A stretch of DNA of 64,000 nt from Planctomycetaceae bacterium. GTDB taxonomy: Bacteria > Planctomycetota > Planctomycetia > Planctomycetales > Planctomycetaceae. The translations under genes were made by a program, and so were the position numbers. Below the pieces are notes generated by a model, which made no database searches, had not been told where the DNA came from, and saw only the letters and a list, made by a program, of their open reading frames with translations. The stretch lies in the NCBI GenBank assembly GCA_019636285.1, contig JAHBXV010000013.1, forward strand, positions 1 to 64,000, written 5' to 3'. Below are positions 36,076 to 45,343 of the stretch, one piece after another; the stretch's first letter is position 1; every line of letters starts with the position of its first letter.

Positions 36076-37275
36076 TTACGGGTTTCCGCGAGATCCCGGT
36101 CGCGTCTGATTTTCGGCGGGAATCGATCGCCGGATCGGCTGAATCGAGCGGAGTTTCGCGGGACGTTCCTCGCTCTTCGGGCTTTCGAACTGGTTGAGCA
36201 GCTCGCGGAGTTCCGAAATCCGGGCCCGTTCTTCATCAGCGTTGACGTTGCTGCGTTCGAGTGCCCCGGTCCGAATTTTTCCATATCCAGGCTGCCCCGG
36301 CGCTCCGTACACCGGTTCGCCAGACGCTTCCGAGGGTCGATACAGACCGCCGCCAACGGGGGTCAATAGACCCGGCGCGGCAAAAATGGCGAGTTGCAAC
36401 TTACCGACTTCGCGCGGTTCCTTCGACTCAACCTGGGAGACAGCGATCTGACCTACAGGCGAAATCGCCACTTCCGAGGCATCCAGCGGAAGACTGAGGG
36501 CTGGCTTCAGACACGATTCGGGACCGGCCGTGATGAGGTAAAGGCAACCGTCCGCGTTGAGACCCAGGCTGCCCGAGCGGGTGAAGCAGACGCCGGTATC
36601 ATGCAACACCGGCAGCCAACCCGCCCCTTCGATGGCGATATCCAAAGGCAGCCCGGTTTCCTGGAGGGAACCCGGACGCGGATCGATCGTTAGCGGCCCC
36701 AGTTCACAGCCGAGACTTTCAGATTCGTTTTCCGAGCGCGGACGGTCGACCAGGAAAATCCGCAGGCGGCGAAATCCGGGTGTGTGAGCATTTGCCAGAT
36801 TGTGCGCGTGCCAGCGAACGGCCTGTTCGATGGCGTGGCGGCTGTCAGGCAGGGTCAATTCGGCGGGAGCGATATTGGCTTCGCGTGGCTGATCAATTTC
36901 TTCCGGCGTTGGCAGGACGCGAAACCCGCCGAGCGGAACCCGCATTTCGCGGCGAACGGATAACAAATCTCGCACGATGCCAGCCGGGAGTTCCTTGAGC
37001 TGCTCGTACCAGATCTGCCGTTCTTCCTTCGAGGCGTCGTGCAGAACCTCGTCGATGACCGCCCGCACATCATCGACTGCGGAGGTGGGCTGAAGGGGAC
37101 GCGGCGAAACACCCTGGGGAATCTTGCCGGGAGACTCTGTCGCCGTCGGGTTCGGCTGGGCCGCTGCCATCGTGATGCTAGAAAACGTCACGATAAACGC
37201 GAGGCCGGCCCGCAACATTCCCGATCGACCGAAATCCAGTCGGACAACCCGAGCATCGTCTCGGCGGCTCTCCAT
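36076..37275 (-). CDS. Exported FlgG-like rod/hook-fold protein
   Basis: 399 aa. A signal peptide ends near residue 39 (FIVTFSSITMAAA). After about 100 residues of unknown sequence comes a match to flagellar basal-body rod proteins: HNLANAHTPGFRR (159-170, the NLANxxTPGF signature), then GPLTIDPRPGSLQETGLPLDIAIEGAGWL, CFTRSGSLGLNADGCL, LPLDASEVAISPVGQI, LFAIFAAPG-type LQLAIFAAPGLLTPVG and the terminal GALERSNVNADEERARISELRELL. Real FlgG lacks a cleaved signal peptide and goes through the flagellar secretion system. No flagellar genes are near, and an ECF sigma factor follows 230 bases on. I read it as a repurposed or accessory paralogue. Confidence 0.8.
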   Translation of the reverse strand: MESRRDDARVVRLDFGRSGMLRAGLAFIVTFSSITMAAAQPNPTATESPGKIPQGVSPRPLQPTSAVDDVRAVIDEVLHDASKEERQIWYEQLKELPAGIVRDLLSVRREMRVPLGGFRVLPTPEEIDQPREANIAPAELTLPDSRHAIEQAVRWHAHNLANAHTPGFRRLRIFLVDRPRSENESESLGCELGPLTIDPRPGSLQETGLPLDIAIEGAGWLPVLHDTGVCFTRSGSLGLNADGCLYLITAGPESCLKPALSLPLDASEVAISPVGQIAVSQVESKEPREVGKLQLAIFAAPGLLTPVGGGLYRPSEASGEPVYGAPGQPGYGKIRTGALERSNVNADEERARISELRELLNQFESPKSEERPAKLRSIQPIRRSIPAENQTRPGSRGNP

Positions 37276-37433
37276 AACCGTCTTCTTTCCACTGCAAATC
37301 AGAAAGGCGTTCCAAGAGACTTCGGCTGACGAATTCGCGCCACCGCTGTCGCCGCCTCCGTGACAATCCCTGTTCGGACAGCGGAAACCCTATCGGAAGC
37401 TACGAGTTACGACAAGCTCCATTCCCGAACGAC

Positions 37434-38864
37434 TCACGCGACAATGTCGTGAACCACGTGCCCGAAGACGTCGGTCAGCCGCATATCGCGGCCGCCGAAC
37501 CGGACTGTCAGCCGGGTGTGGTCCATACCCAGGAGATGCAACATCGTGGCATGGAGATCATGCATTTCCAGGCGGTTTTCGATCGCGTGGTAACCGTATT
37601 CGTCGGTGGCGCCGTAGGTCATTCCCCCCTTGACGCCGCCGCCAGCCAGCCAGACGGAAAACCCGAACGGATTGTGATCGCGGCCATCTGCTCCCTGGGC
37701 CATGGGCGTTCGGCCAAACTCGCCCGCGAAGACGAGCAATGTTTCGCTCAATAATCCACGGGATTTGAGATCGGAGAGGAGCGCGGCGATCGGCTGGTCG
37801 ACCGCGAGGCAATTGTCGGTATGACCCTTGACCAGATTGCCATGCTGATCCCAGCGGTCGTGGCCAACACCGGGACAGGTCAGTTCGATGAAACGAACGC
37901 CGCGCTCGATCATCCGCCGGGCAATCAGGCAGTTGCGACCGTAAATGGCCGTCCCGCGATTGTCGGAATGAACCCCGTACAGGTCCTGCGTGGCCTTCGA
38001 TTCGGTCGAAATGTCGGCCAGACCGGGGATGACCGTCTGCATGCGGAAGGCGAGTTCATAGTTCGCGACCGCCGACTCGAGAGCATCGGGTGAACCCAGG
38101 CGCTTCACGTTCTGCCGGTCGAGCCCCCGCAGCAGCGAGAGTTTGCGCTGCTGAAGTTCCACGGTCGGCTCGGTGCGGGCGAGGTCAGCAACCGGAATCG
38201 CCCCCGACTTGAAGACTGACCCCTGATGGGTGGCGGGAAGAAACCCGTTGTGAAAACAGTCGAGCCCGCCCGGCGGAATCAAACCGCCATTGAGAACGAT
38301 AAACCCGGGCAGGTCGTGGCTTTCGGTCCCCAAACCATACGAGCACCACGACCCCATGCTGGGCCGGCCCTGGAGTCCATGCCCCGTGTGCAGGAAGTAA
38401 TTGGCGTTCGTGTGTTCGGAAAACGCACTGGTCATCGAGCGAACGACGCAAATGTCATCGGCACACTTGGCGATGTGTGGGATGAGTTCGCTGAACCACA
38501 GCCCGCTTTCGCCGTGTTGCTTGAACTTCCAGGGGGACTTGAGAACGGTCCCCACGTTGTCGAACTGCGTCGGCTGAACCTTCATCTTGATCGGCTGGCC
38601 GTGCTCCTTTTCGAGCAGCGGCTTCGGATCGAAGAGGTCCATGGACGACGGTCCGCCGTCCATGTACAGAAACACGATGTGCTTGGCCCGCGCGGGAAAA
38701 TGGGTTTCGCGCGGGACCAGCGAGCCAGCCTCAATCGCAGCGGGTGGCGACTCGGCCGCTCCCGCCATGGCTGCCAGCGCGGTCATCCCAAATCCACAGC
38801 CGGTCCGCGAGAGAAAATCGCGACGCGAAACGGGGGGAGGCAGCAAGTGTCGACAGGCGGACAT
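37434..38864 (-). CDS. DUF1501 family exported protein
   Basis: 476 aa. The N-terminus has a twin-arginine motif (RRDFLSRTGCGFGMTALA). DUF1501 landmarks are IVFLYMDGGPSSMDLFDPKP, CVVRSMTSAFSEHTNANYFLHTG, GRPSMGSWCSYGLGTES, ERGVRFIELTCPG, VFAGEFGRTPM and GRDHNPFGFSVWLAGGGVKGG. It has the alkaline phosphatase-like fold as inferred for the family. It is the partner of the PSD1 gene at 38926, 61 bases away on the same strand. The ATG at 38864 is preferred; a TTG at 38876 is in frame. Relative to the DUF1501 protein at 29845 it is longer in the middle. Confidence 0.93.
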   Translation of the reverse strand: MSACRHLLPPPVSRRDFLSRTGCGFGMTALAAMAGAAESPPAAIEAGSLVPRETHFPARAKHIVFLYMDGGPSSMDLFDPKPLLEKEHGQPIKMKVQPTQFDNVGTVLKSPWKFKQHGESGLWFSELIPHIAKCADDICVVRSMTSAFSEHTNANYFLHTGHGLQGRPSMGSWCSYGLGTESHDLPGFIVLNGGLIPPGGLDCFHNGFLPATHQGSVFKSGAIPVADLARTEPTVELQQRKLSLLRGLDRQNVKRLGSPDALESAVANYELAFRMQTVIPGLADISTESKATQDLYGVHSDNRGTAIYGRNCLIARRMIERGVRFIELTCPGVGHDRWDQHGNLVKGHTDNCLAVDQPIAALLSDLKSRGLLSETLLVFAGEFGRTPMAQGADGRDHNPFGFSVWLAGGGVKGGMTYGATDEYGYHAIENRLEMHDLHATMLHLLGMDHTRLTVRFGGRDMRLTDVFGHVVHDIVA

Positions 38865-38925
38865 GGAAGATCTCAATGCAGTAATAAACCTGTGCAGGGT
38901 CGCATAACGCTAATGGCTGCCGCTT

Positions 38926-41900
38926 TCATTCGATGAACACGAACTCCTTGGCGTTCCATAGCACATGGCAGAGGTCGGCCCACGCCCGTGATTGTTCGTC
39001 CCCCTGGTAACTGGCCAGGAAGTCTTTCACCATTTGTGTTTCTTCAGCCATGGGCGGACGTCCATACGCTTCTTCGTAGAGGGCCGATAGACGATCGGGC
39101 GAAGCGGCAGAACGCGAGGCCCACTGGGCCGCCTGATCGACCACGAATGGATTATTCATCAACGTGAGCGCCTGAGCCGGGACGTTGGAACTTGACCGGC
39201 GGCCCATGGTTGTGAAGGGGGTCGGAAAGTCAAACGCCAGGAAGAAGGGCGAAAGGAAGTTCCGCCGGACCCCGATATACAGGCTGCGTCGACCGTCGCC
39301 GTTCAAAGGACCAGATGCTCCCGGCCGGCCGCGGCCCTCCATGAACGGCGTGAGATGCGGCGGAATGCTCGGGCCGCCGATCCGCTGATCGAGCTGGCCC
39401 GACAATGCGAGCATCTGGTCGCGAATCGCTTCAGCCTCCAGCCGTCGAATGTTTTGCCGATGCAGCAGAATGTTTTGCGGATCCCGCGCGGCAGCAGCGG
39501 CGTCCGTCGAGGAACTCGACTGCCGATAGGTGGCCGACGTGACAATCAGCCGTTGAATCCGCTTCAGCGACCATTCGCCGCGAATCAGTTCGGCAGCCAG
39601 CCAGTCGAGCAGTTCCGGATGCGAGGGTGGCTGGCCCATGTGACCAAAGTCATCCGACGTCGGCACGATTCCCCGTCCGAAATGGTGCTGCCAGAGCCGA
39701 TTCACGATCACCCGCGCGGCGAGGGGATTCTTCTCGCTGGCGATGGCATTCGCGAGATGCTCGCGGCCACTGTTCTGACTGTCGGCTTTTGCGGGCTGAT
39801 TGCCTTCGAAGACCTCCAGGAATCGCCGTGCGACGACGGCCCCTCGTTTCGTCGGATTGCCGCGAATCAGGATCGTTTCGTTTTCTCCCGTCCCATCGAC
39901 CATCGCGAGCGTCCGGACGGGTGTCGGCAAACGGCTTTCCAACTGTGCCCGTTCCTGGGCCCAGGCGGCAAGGCTTGGGTCATCGGGTAAAGACAATCGG
40001 GCTATGAGCGGGTTCACGAATTCCGCGCTCGCACCGGATGGCGAATGGCCCTCGCGCCACTTTCCAGCAATCTCGCGAACTCGGGCCGCGAACTGGTCGA
40101 CCAGTTCCGGGAATGACGCCGCACGATCGGACTCCAGCAGTTGCAGGACAACCTCATTCGGCTGCCGGGGTGGCACGGGTCCGTCGGTCAGTTGAGCCGC
40201 CAGAAGACTGACCGAACCGTCGTCAAAATCTTCGATCTCGAGATAAGCCGACTGCCCCTGAAACTTGGCGAGATCGAAACGCCGCCATTCCGGTGCTTCG
40301 GTGCGCGGGAGGTTCTGCGAGAGATGCCCGTAGAGCGGATTCCGGATGATCTGGAATCCATCGACGATGACGTTGACCAGCCCCGACTTGTAATTGCGGC
40401 GCGGGCTGTGTTCTTCGCCGCCGACTTTCCGCGCGAGGACATCCAGGTAGCGATGCGTGATGGGAAATGTCGGAGAACGCAGCGTTCCCTGCAATCGCCC
40501 GGCTTCGCGCCCGCTGTGTGCCGAGGGCTTGGGAATGAGTTCGCGGATCGGCCGATGCGGATCGGCTTGCAGCACGATTTCGCCGCCATTTGCGTGATGG
40601 TTGCCGAAAGCCTGTTCGTGAACGAACCAGCCATTCCAGTCGGGTTGCGTGAAATCGATGAGCGATTGGGCTTGTTCTGTCGCGGCTTGACTGGTTTTCG
40701 CCTGATGCAGCAGCCGCTCGCGGAGAGCATCCCGCTGGCGGACAAACTCGGCCGGGTCGGCAAAGTTTGCGAGCGACGCTAACGGATGCCAGGGGTGCGC
40801 GGCGTTCTGAACCGCGTCGCCCATCTCGGCAGTGATCTGGGTGAGCCGACCGGCGGATTGAATCAGGCCGTCTGCCGTGCGAGTTTCGAGAATCGATTTG
40901 GACGCCTGATCGCAGGCGGCGATGTCCGCCAGAATCGTTCGCGTGACCTCAGGGGGATTGCGATCGGCCAGGTGCTGGCGAGAACTTTGGAGGTAACCCG
41001 CAATCGCGTAGTAGTCGGCTGTCGTGATCGCGTCGAACTTATGGTCGTGGCAGCGGGCACAGGCAATCGTCAGGCCGAGAAAGGTTTTGCCCAGAACGTC
41101 AATCTGATTGTCGACCGTGTCGCATTCTTCCAGCCGGATATCGACGGGAGAGTGCTTGCCCTGGCCAAACCACCAGAAAGCCGTTCCCTGGACCGATTCC
41201 TGCAAGCCTGTGACCGGGTCGAGCCGCGGCGAGGGAAGCAGATCGCCAGCCACATGCTCGCGGACAAACAGGTCGTACGGTACGTCCTGATTCCAGGCTC
41301 GAATCACGTAGTCGCGATAGGGCGTCGGCGATTCGATGTCGAAGTCGAACTCATGCCCGTATGACTCGGCGTAGCGCACCAGGTCGAGCCAATGCCGAGC
41401 CCAGCGTTCGCCGTAGGCTGGCGAGTCGAGCAGACGGTCGACCAGCCGTTCGTAGGCATCGGGACGCGTATCTTCGACAAAGGCGGTGACTTCGTCGGTT
41501 GTCGGAGGTAGCCCAATCAGGTCAAAGGTCAATCGGCGGATCAACCGTCGGCGATCGGCTTCGGCGGCCGACGTCAGCCCGGCCTCGCGAAGTCGGCTGG
41601 CGACAAAGCGATCGATGGGATTTCGAGACCAGGTATCGCTCGCGTCATACGGCGGCACTTGCGGCTGAATAGGCTGAAATGACCAGTGCAAGGCTCGTGC
41701 GGCAAGGTCGAACCCCGTTTCGCCATCAGCGGGCTCTCGGTCCGATCCCGGCCAGGGAGACCCCAGTTCCACCCACTTCGTGAGAATGGCGATGGCCTCA
41801 TCCGAAAGCTTTCCGGAAGGCGGCATCTGGTATCCGCTGGGGTCGTAATTGATCGCTTCGACCAGGAGGCTTTCACGCGGCTTGTCGGCCGAGAACAGTG

Positions 41901-42162
41901 GGCCCGTATCGCCGCCGCGCAGAACGGCGCTGCGACTGTCGAGCCGGAGCCCTCCCTCCTGTTTTTCGGAGCCGTGGCACTTCTGGCAGTGCTCGACCAG
42001 GAGCGGACGAACCTGCTTCTCGAAGAACTCGATCTTTTCCGGTGAGAGTTCCTCAGCCGCACGGGATGGTGCGTTTGAGACCAGAACCGCCGCGAACAGG
42101 AACGCGGGCGTTGTGAAGACTGTCCATCCTCTGAGAAAGCGCTGGCCCGAATCTGAAGACAT
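38926..42162 (-). CDS. PSD1 and cytochrome-domain (PSCyt1/DUF1549/DUF1553) protein
   Basis: 1078 aa. A signal peptide (VFTTPAFLFAAVLVSNA) is followed by PSCyt1 with haem motif CQKCH (about 59-63), GSEKQEGGLRLDSRSAVLRGGDTGP, DUF1549 (LRRLTFDLIGLPPTTDEV-like RLIRRLTFDLIGLPPT, and CARCHDHKFDAI with a second CXXCH), a central beta-sandwich-like insert (RDALRERLL...) and DUF1553 (VNRLWQHHFGRGIVPTSDDFGHMGQPPSHPELLDWLA, ending VLWNAKEFVFIE). Members with the PSCyt1 domain are a hallmark of Planctomycetota. GGAGGA sits ten bases before the ATG at 42162; an ATG at 42180 is in frame. Function unknown; a role in breakdown of polymers or electron transfer is only conjecture. Confidence 0.94.
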   Translation of the reverse strand: MSSDSGQRFLRGWTVFTTPAFLFAAVLVSNAPSRAAEELSPEKIEFFEKQVRPLLVEHCQKCHGSEKQEGGLRLDSRSAVLRGGDTGPLFSADKPRESLLVEAINYDPSGYQMPPSGKLSDEAIAILTKWVELGSPWPGSDREPADGETGFDLAARALHWSFQPIQPQVPPYDASDTWSRNPIDRFVASRLREAGLTSAAEADRRRLIRRLTFDLIGLPPTTDEVTAFVEDTRPDAYERLVDRLLDSPAYGERWARHWLDLVRYAESYGHEFDFDIESPTPYRDYVIRAWNQDVPYDLFVREHVAGDLLPSPRLDPVTGLQESVQGTAFWWFGQGKHSPVDIRLEECDTVDNQIDVLGKTFLGLTIACARCHDHKFDAITTADYYAIAGYLQSSRQHLADRNPPEVTRTILADIAACDQASKSILETRTADGLIQSAGRLTQITAEMGDAVQNAAHPWHPLASLANFADPAEFVRQRDALRERLLHQAKTSQAATEQAQSLIDFTQPDWNGWFVHEQAFGNHHANGGEIVLQADPHRPIRELIPKPSAHSGREAGRLQGTLRSPTFPITHRYLDVLARKVGGEEHSPRRNYKSGLVNVIVDGFQIIRNPLYGHLSQNLPRTEAPEWRRFDLAKFQGQSAYLEIEDFDDGSVSLLAAQLTDGPVPPRQPNEVVLQLLESDRAASFPELVDQFAARVREIAGKWREGHSPSGASAEFVNPLIARLSLPDDPSLAAWAQERAQLESRLPTPVRTLAMVDGTGENETILIRGNPTKRGAVVARRFLEVFEGNQPAKADSQNSGREHLANAIASEKNPLAARVIVNRLWQHHFGRGIVPTSDDFGHMGQPPSHPELLDWLAAELIRGEWSLKRIQRLIVTSATYRQSSSSTDAAAAARDPQNILLHRQNIRRLEAEAIRDQMLALSGQLDQRIGGPSIPPHLTPFMEGRGRPGASGPLNGDGRRSLYIGVRRNFLSPFFLAFDFPTPFTTMGRRSSSNVPAQALTLMNNPFVVDQAAQWASRSAASPDRLSALYEEAYGRPPMAEETQMVKDFLASYQGDEQSRAWADLCHVLWNAKEFVFIE

Positions 42163-42381
42163 GCCGGATCGATCCTCCATTGAATACCAGTTTTCCGAGG
42201 CGTCTTGCGACGAGTTCTGACAAGCCGTGTCGGGAAACTGTCCCCGGCTGGCCGATCGACGACAGAACCGCCATTATAGGATTTTGAACGGTCGGGCGGA
42301 ATTCCCGATTCGCCGCGAATCGGGGCGAGAGTGAATTCTTGTTCCGGCGGAAGCTGACTGGCTCAACAACGCGGGACCATC

Positions 42382-42759
42382 ATGGCGCGCTGCGATCAGG
42401 GTTATCTGTGCGAAGTTTGCGGCGATGAAGTCGAAGACATCACGCAAAGCGATCTGTATTTGCGGTACGTGATCGGCGAACTGGAAGCGAGAGCCCTCCT
42501 GACAGCTCCCGAGCGGCATATCACCTGTCATCCGTTCGTGGCCCAGTTCATCCTCGACGAGCGTTTTCCGGCACAGACTTGTGAAGGGGCGTTTCACAAA
42601 GGATCGCTCGACGATGCAGAACGGCAGCGACTGGAGGATCTCTACACGCGCGGCTGGCAGCGCTTGCAGGTGGTTCGCGAACAGGGAGTGCCGATCAGCG
42701 AATATCCGCTCGAAGACTGCCGACGGCCGCGACCTGCCGCCGATGTTGCCCGCGATTGA
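42382..42759 (+). CDS. Small Cys-containing protein of unknown function
   Basis: 125 aa, no signal peptide or membrane segment. Cysteines cluster near the N-terminus (MARCDQGYLCEVCGDEVEDI, a CXXC pair) with more at HITCHPFVAQF and AQTCEG, which could bind zinc. The rest is helical and acidic, with KGSLDDAERQRLEDLYTRGWQRLQVV. The protein resembles conserved hypotheticals of Planctomycetota, but I cannot name a family. GGGA is the only weak ribosome-binding signal. It precedes the sigma-kinase pair by 65 bases and might be cotranscribed. Confidence 0.7.
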   Translation: MARCDQGYLCEVCGDEVEDITQSDLYLRYVIGELEARALLTAPERHITCHPFVAQFILDERFPAQTCEGAFHKGSLDDAERQRLEDLYTRGWQRLQVVREQGVPISEYPLEDCRRPRPAADVARD

Positions 42760-42824
42760 CTCATTTTCTAACTCAGGCTTAGCGATCGAGAATCTGCCAC
42801 TCACTGCCATCCGGAACGCCTCGA

Positions 42825-43454
42825 ATGTGGCCGCAAGAGGATGACACCCAACAGCTACTTGCCAACGCGCGCGGCGGCGATGCGGTCGCCGTCAATCAAC
42901 TGCTCGACCGGCATCGCGAGGCCCTCCGCCGGATGGTGTCGCTGCGGCTCGATCGAATGGTGGCTCGGCGTGTCGACGCCAGCGACGTCGTGCAGGACGT
43001 GCTGCTCGAGGCGAACAGTCGTCTGAGCGACTATCTGCGTGATCCCCGTATGCCATTTCATCTGTGGCTGCGACACCTCGCGCGGGATCGCGTGATTGAA
43101 ATGCACCGCCAGCACCGCGGCGCGCAACGTCGCAGCGTTGAGCGGGAAGTCGATGCAGGCCCCGCGGCTCCCGATGCCTCGGCTGTCGACTTCGCCGCGC
43201 GGCTGGTGGATCGCGAGCTGACTCCGGCGGCGGAGAACATGCGGCGGGAACTGCACCGCACGTTTCTGGAGGCGCTCGAGAAACTCGATGAAGACGACCG
43301 GGATATCATCCTGATGAGGCATGTCGAGCAACTGGGGAATGGCGAAGTGGCGCTGGCCCTGGGTCTGAGTCCGGCCGCAGCGGGAATGCGGCACCTGCGT
43401 GCCCTCCGCAAGTTGCGGGCATCGCTGGGAGCGCCTGACCTGCCTGTCGACTGA
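42825..43454 (+). CDS. Sigma-70 family (ECF-like) sigma factor
   Basis: 209 aa. Region 2 is LDRHREALRRMVSLRLDRMVARRVDASDVVQDVLLEANSRL with RMPFHLWLRHLARDRVIEMHRQHRGAQRRSV; region 4 is LEALEKLDEDDRDIILMRHVEQLGNGEVALALGLSPAAAGMRHLRALRKLRASL. The long insert between them (about 40 residues) is typical of the Planctomycetota kinds with Ser/Thr kinase partners. The kinase gene starts 25 bases after the stop, which suggests a phosphorylation-controlled sigma factor in place of a separate anti-sigma protein. Target genes unknown. Confidence 0.92.
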   Translation: MWPQEDDTQQLLANARGGDAVAVNQLLDRHREALRRMVSLRLDRMVARRVDASDVVQDVLLEANSRLSDYLRDPRMPFHLWLRHLARDRVIEMHRQHRGAQRRSVEREVDAGPAAPDASAVDFAARLVDRELTPAAENMRRELHRTFLEALEKLDEDDRDIILMRHVEQLGNGEVALALGLSPAAAGMRHLRALRKLRASLGAPDLPVD

Positions 43455-43479
43455 CGATACGCCAAAACAGGATCGCAAC

Positions 43480-45276
43480 GTGACCGGCAGCCCGTCCAAC
43501 GTCGAAGATCGCGAGACCTTGCTCGCCCAGTTGCTGGAGGACGCCCTGGCGCGTGCGCGGCAAGGCGATGCAAGGGTTTGCGAAGACGTCGCGAGGCAGC
43601 ATCCCGAACTCGCGGAAGACTTTCGCGCCCTCTTCGCGCTGGCGAGCCTGGCCGACGACTTTGGCAGCGAAGTGATGACGCTGTCGGAGACACTTGGTTC
43701 GGCGCAAACCAGTTCCCCGCAGTCCGATCCCGGTCCCGCAGTCGCGCTGGGAACGGTGATCGGCGCTTATGAGACGATCGAAGAACTCGGACGCGGGGGT
43801 ATGGGGGTCGTTTATCGAGCCCGGCAGCGCAACCTCGGCCGTACGGTCGCCCTGAAGATGATTTTGCGCGGTGACCTGGCCTCGAGCAGCGACATCGCCC
43901 GGTTTCGCACGGAAGCCGAAGCGGCGGCCCGGCTGAATCACCCCAATATCGTACCGGTTTACGAGGTTGGTGAGAGCGAGGGCCGTCCCTATTTCAGCAT
44001 GCAACTGATAGAAGGGACAACGCTCGCCCAGCGACTCGCGGATGGTCCGCTAAACTCGCGAGAAGCGGCCGAGATCCTGTTACCGATCGCTCGGGCCGTC
44101 GCAGAGGCGCACCGGCATGGAGTCCTCCATCGCGACTTGAAGCCTTCGAACATTCTGATCGACCGGGCTGGACGCCCTTGGGTCAGCGACTTCGGCCTGG
44201 CCAAGCGCACCGACCATGATTCGGAAGGGGCGGCCAGCCTGACGAACAGCGGCGCCATTCTGGGGACGCCCGGATACATGGCCCCCGAGCAGGCCGGCGG
44301 AAGACGTGGCGACGTGGGGCCCGGCACCGACGTCTACAGCCTCGGCGCGCTGTTGTACGCGAGCCTGACCGGACGTCCGCCGTTTCAGGCGGCGACGGCG
44401 CTCGACACGGTCTTTCTGGTTCTCGAGCAAGACCCCGTCCCGCCGCGCATCTTACAGCCCAGGATTGACGCCGACCTGGAGATGATCGCACTCAAGTGTC
44501 TGCAAAAGCCAATCGACCTCCGGTACGCCTCGGCCGATGCGCTAGCCGACGACCTCCAAGCCTGGCTGGCGAATGAGCCGATCGCGGCTCGGTCGTCGCA
44601 TTTCTCGCAGATCGTAACGCGGGCGTTTCGCGAGACCCACCACGCCGGAGTACTTGAGAATTGGGGGCTGCTGTGGATTCTGCACAGCCTCGTGGTGCTG
44701 CTGCTGTGCGTGGTGACGAACATCATGCACCTGGACGGCATTGAGTCGCGATGGCCGTATGCGGCCCTCTGGTCGGTCGGGGTCGGGGCGTGGGCCATGG
44801 TCTTCTGGGAACTGCGTCGCCGAAGCGGGCCGATTACATTCGTCGAACGGCAGATCGCTCATATCTGGGCGGGAAGCTCCGTGGCCAGCGCATTACTGTT
44901 CTTGCTCGAAGCGATTCTGGCCCTGCCGGTCCTCACTCTTTCGCCCGTTCTCGCACTGATTGCCGGGAGCACGTTTCTGGCGAAGGCGGGCATCCTGTCT
45001 GGCAAGTTTTATGTGCAGGCCGCTTGCCTCTACCTGACGTCGTTCGCCATGGCGATGTTGCAGGCGTGGTCGCCGTACGATTTTGGACAAACGCTGTTTG
45101 GCGTCGTGCTGGGGGGCTCGTTTTTCCTGCCGGGGCTGAAATACTATCGACAGCGGCAGAGCACCCGTGAAAGGAACAGCCCGACCTCCGCCGGCCGCAA
45201 GGTGGCACAGGAACCGGCCAGCCCCGCGCATGATCTGTCTTCTGAAAGAGAAACCGTTATGTCGCCAGGTTCTTAA
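43480..45276 (+). CDS. Membrane Ser/Thr protein kinase (Hanks type)
   Basis: 598 aa. A 100-residue N-terminal helical region (LLAQLLEDALARARQGDARVCEDVA) is followed by a complete kinase domain: GRGGMGVVYRA (about 104), VALKMIL, HRDLKPSNIL (His about 217), DFGLAKR, GTPGYMAPEQAGG and a C-lobe. The C-terminal part (about 390-560) has six hydrophobic helices (LWILHSLVVLLLCVVTNIM, YAALWSVGVGAWAMVFW, SSVASALLFLLEAILALP, LSPVLALIAGSTFLAKAG, FYVQAACLYLTSFAMAML, TLFGVVLGGSFFLPG). The GTG at 43480 with AGGA upstream fits the sigma-kinase pair. All catalytic motifs are intact, so it should be active. Confidence 0.95.
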   Translation: MTGSPSNVEDRETLLAQLLEDALARARQGDARVCEDVARQHPELAEDFRALFALASLADDFGSEVMTLSETLGSAQTSSPQSDPGPAVALGTVIGAYETIEELGRGGMGVVYRARQRNLGRTVALKMILRGDLASSSDIARFRTEAEAAARLNHPNIVPVYEVGESEGRPYFSMQLIEGTTLAQRLADGPLNSREAAEILLPIARAVAEAHRHGVLHRDLKPSNILIDRAGRPWVSDFGLAKRTDHDSEGAASLTNSGAILGTPGYMAPEQAGGRRGDVGPGTDVYSLGALLYASLTGRPPFQAATALDTVFLVLEQDPVPPRILQPRIDADLEMIALKCLQKPIDLRYASADALADDLQAWLANEPIAARSSHFSQIVTRAFRETHHAGVLENWGLLWILHSLVVLLLCVVTNIMHLDGIESRWPYAALWSVGVGAWAMVFWELRRRSGPITFVERQIAHIWAGSSVASALLFLLEAILALPVLTLSPVLALIAGSTFLAKAGILSGKFYVQAACLYLTSFAMAMLQAWSPYDFGQTLFGVVLGGSFFLPGLKYYRQRQSTRERNSPTSAGRKVAQEPASPAHDLSSERETVMSPGS

Positions 45277-45343
45277 AGTTCAACGACGTTCGTGACTCTC
45301 CCCGCCACTATCCTCCCTCCCGCAGATTTGAAGCACACAAACC

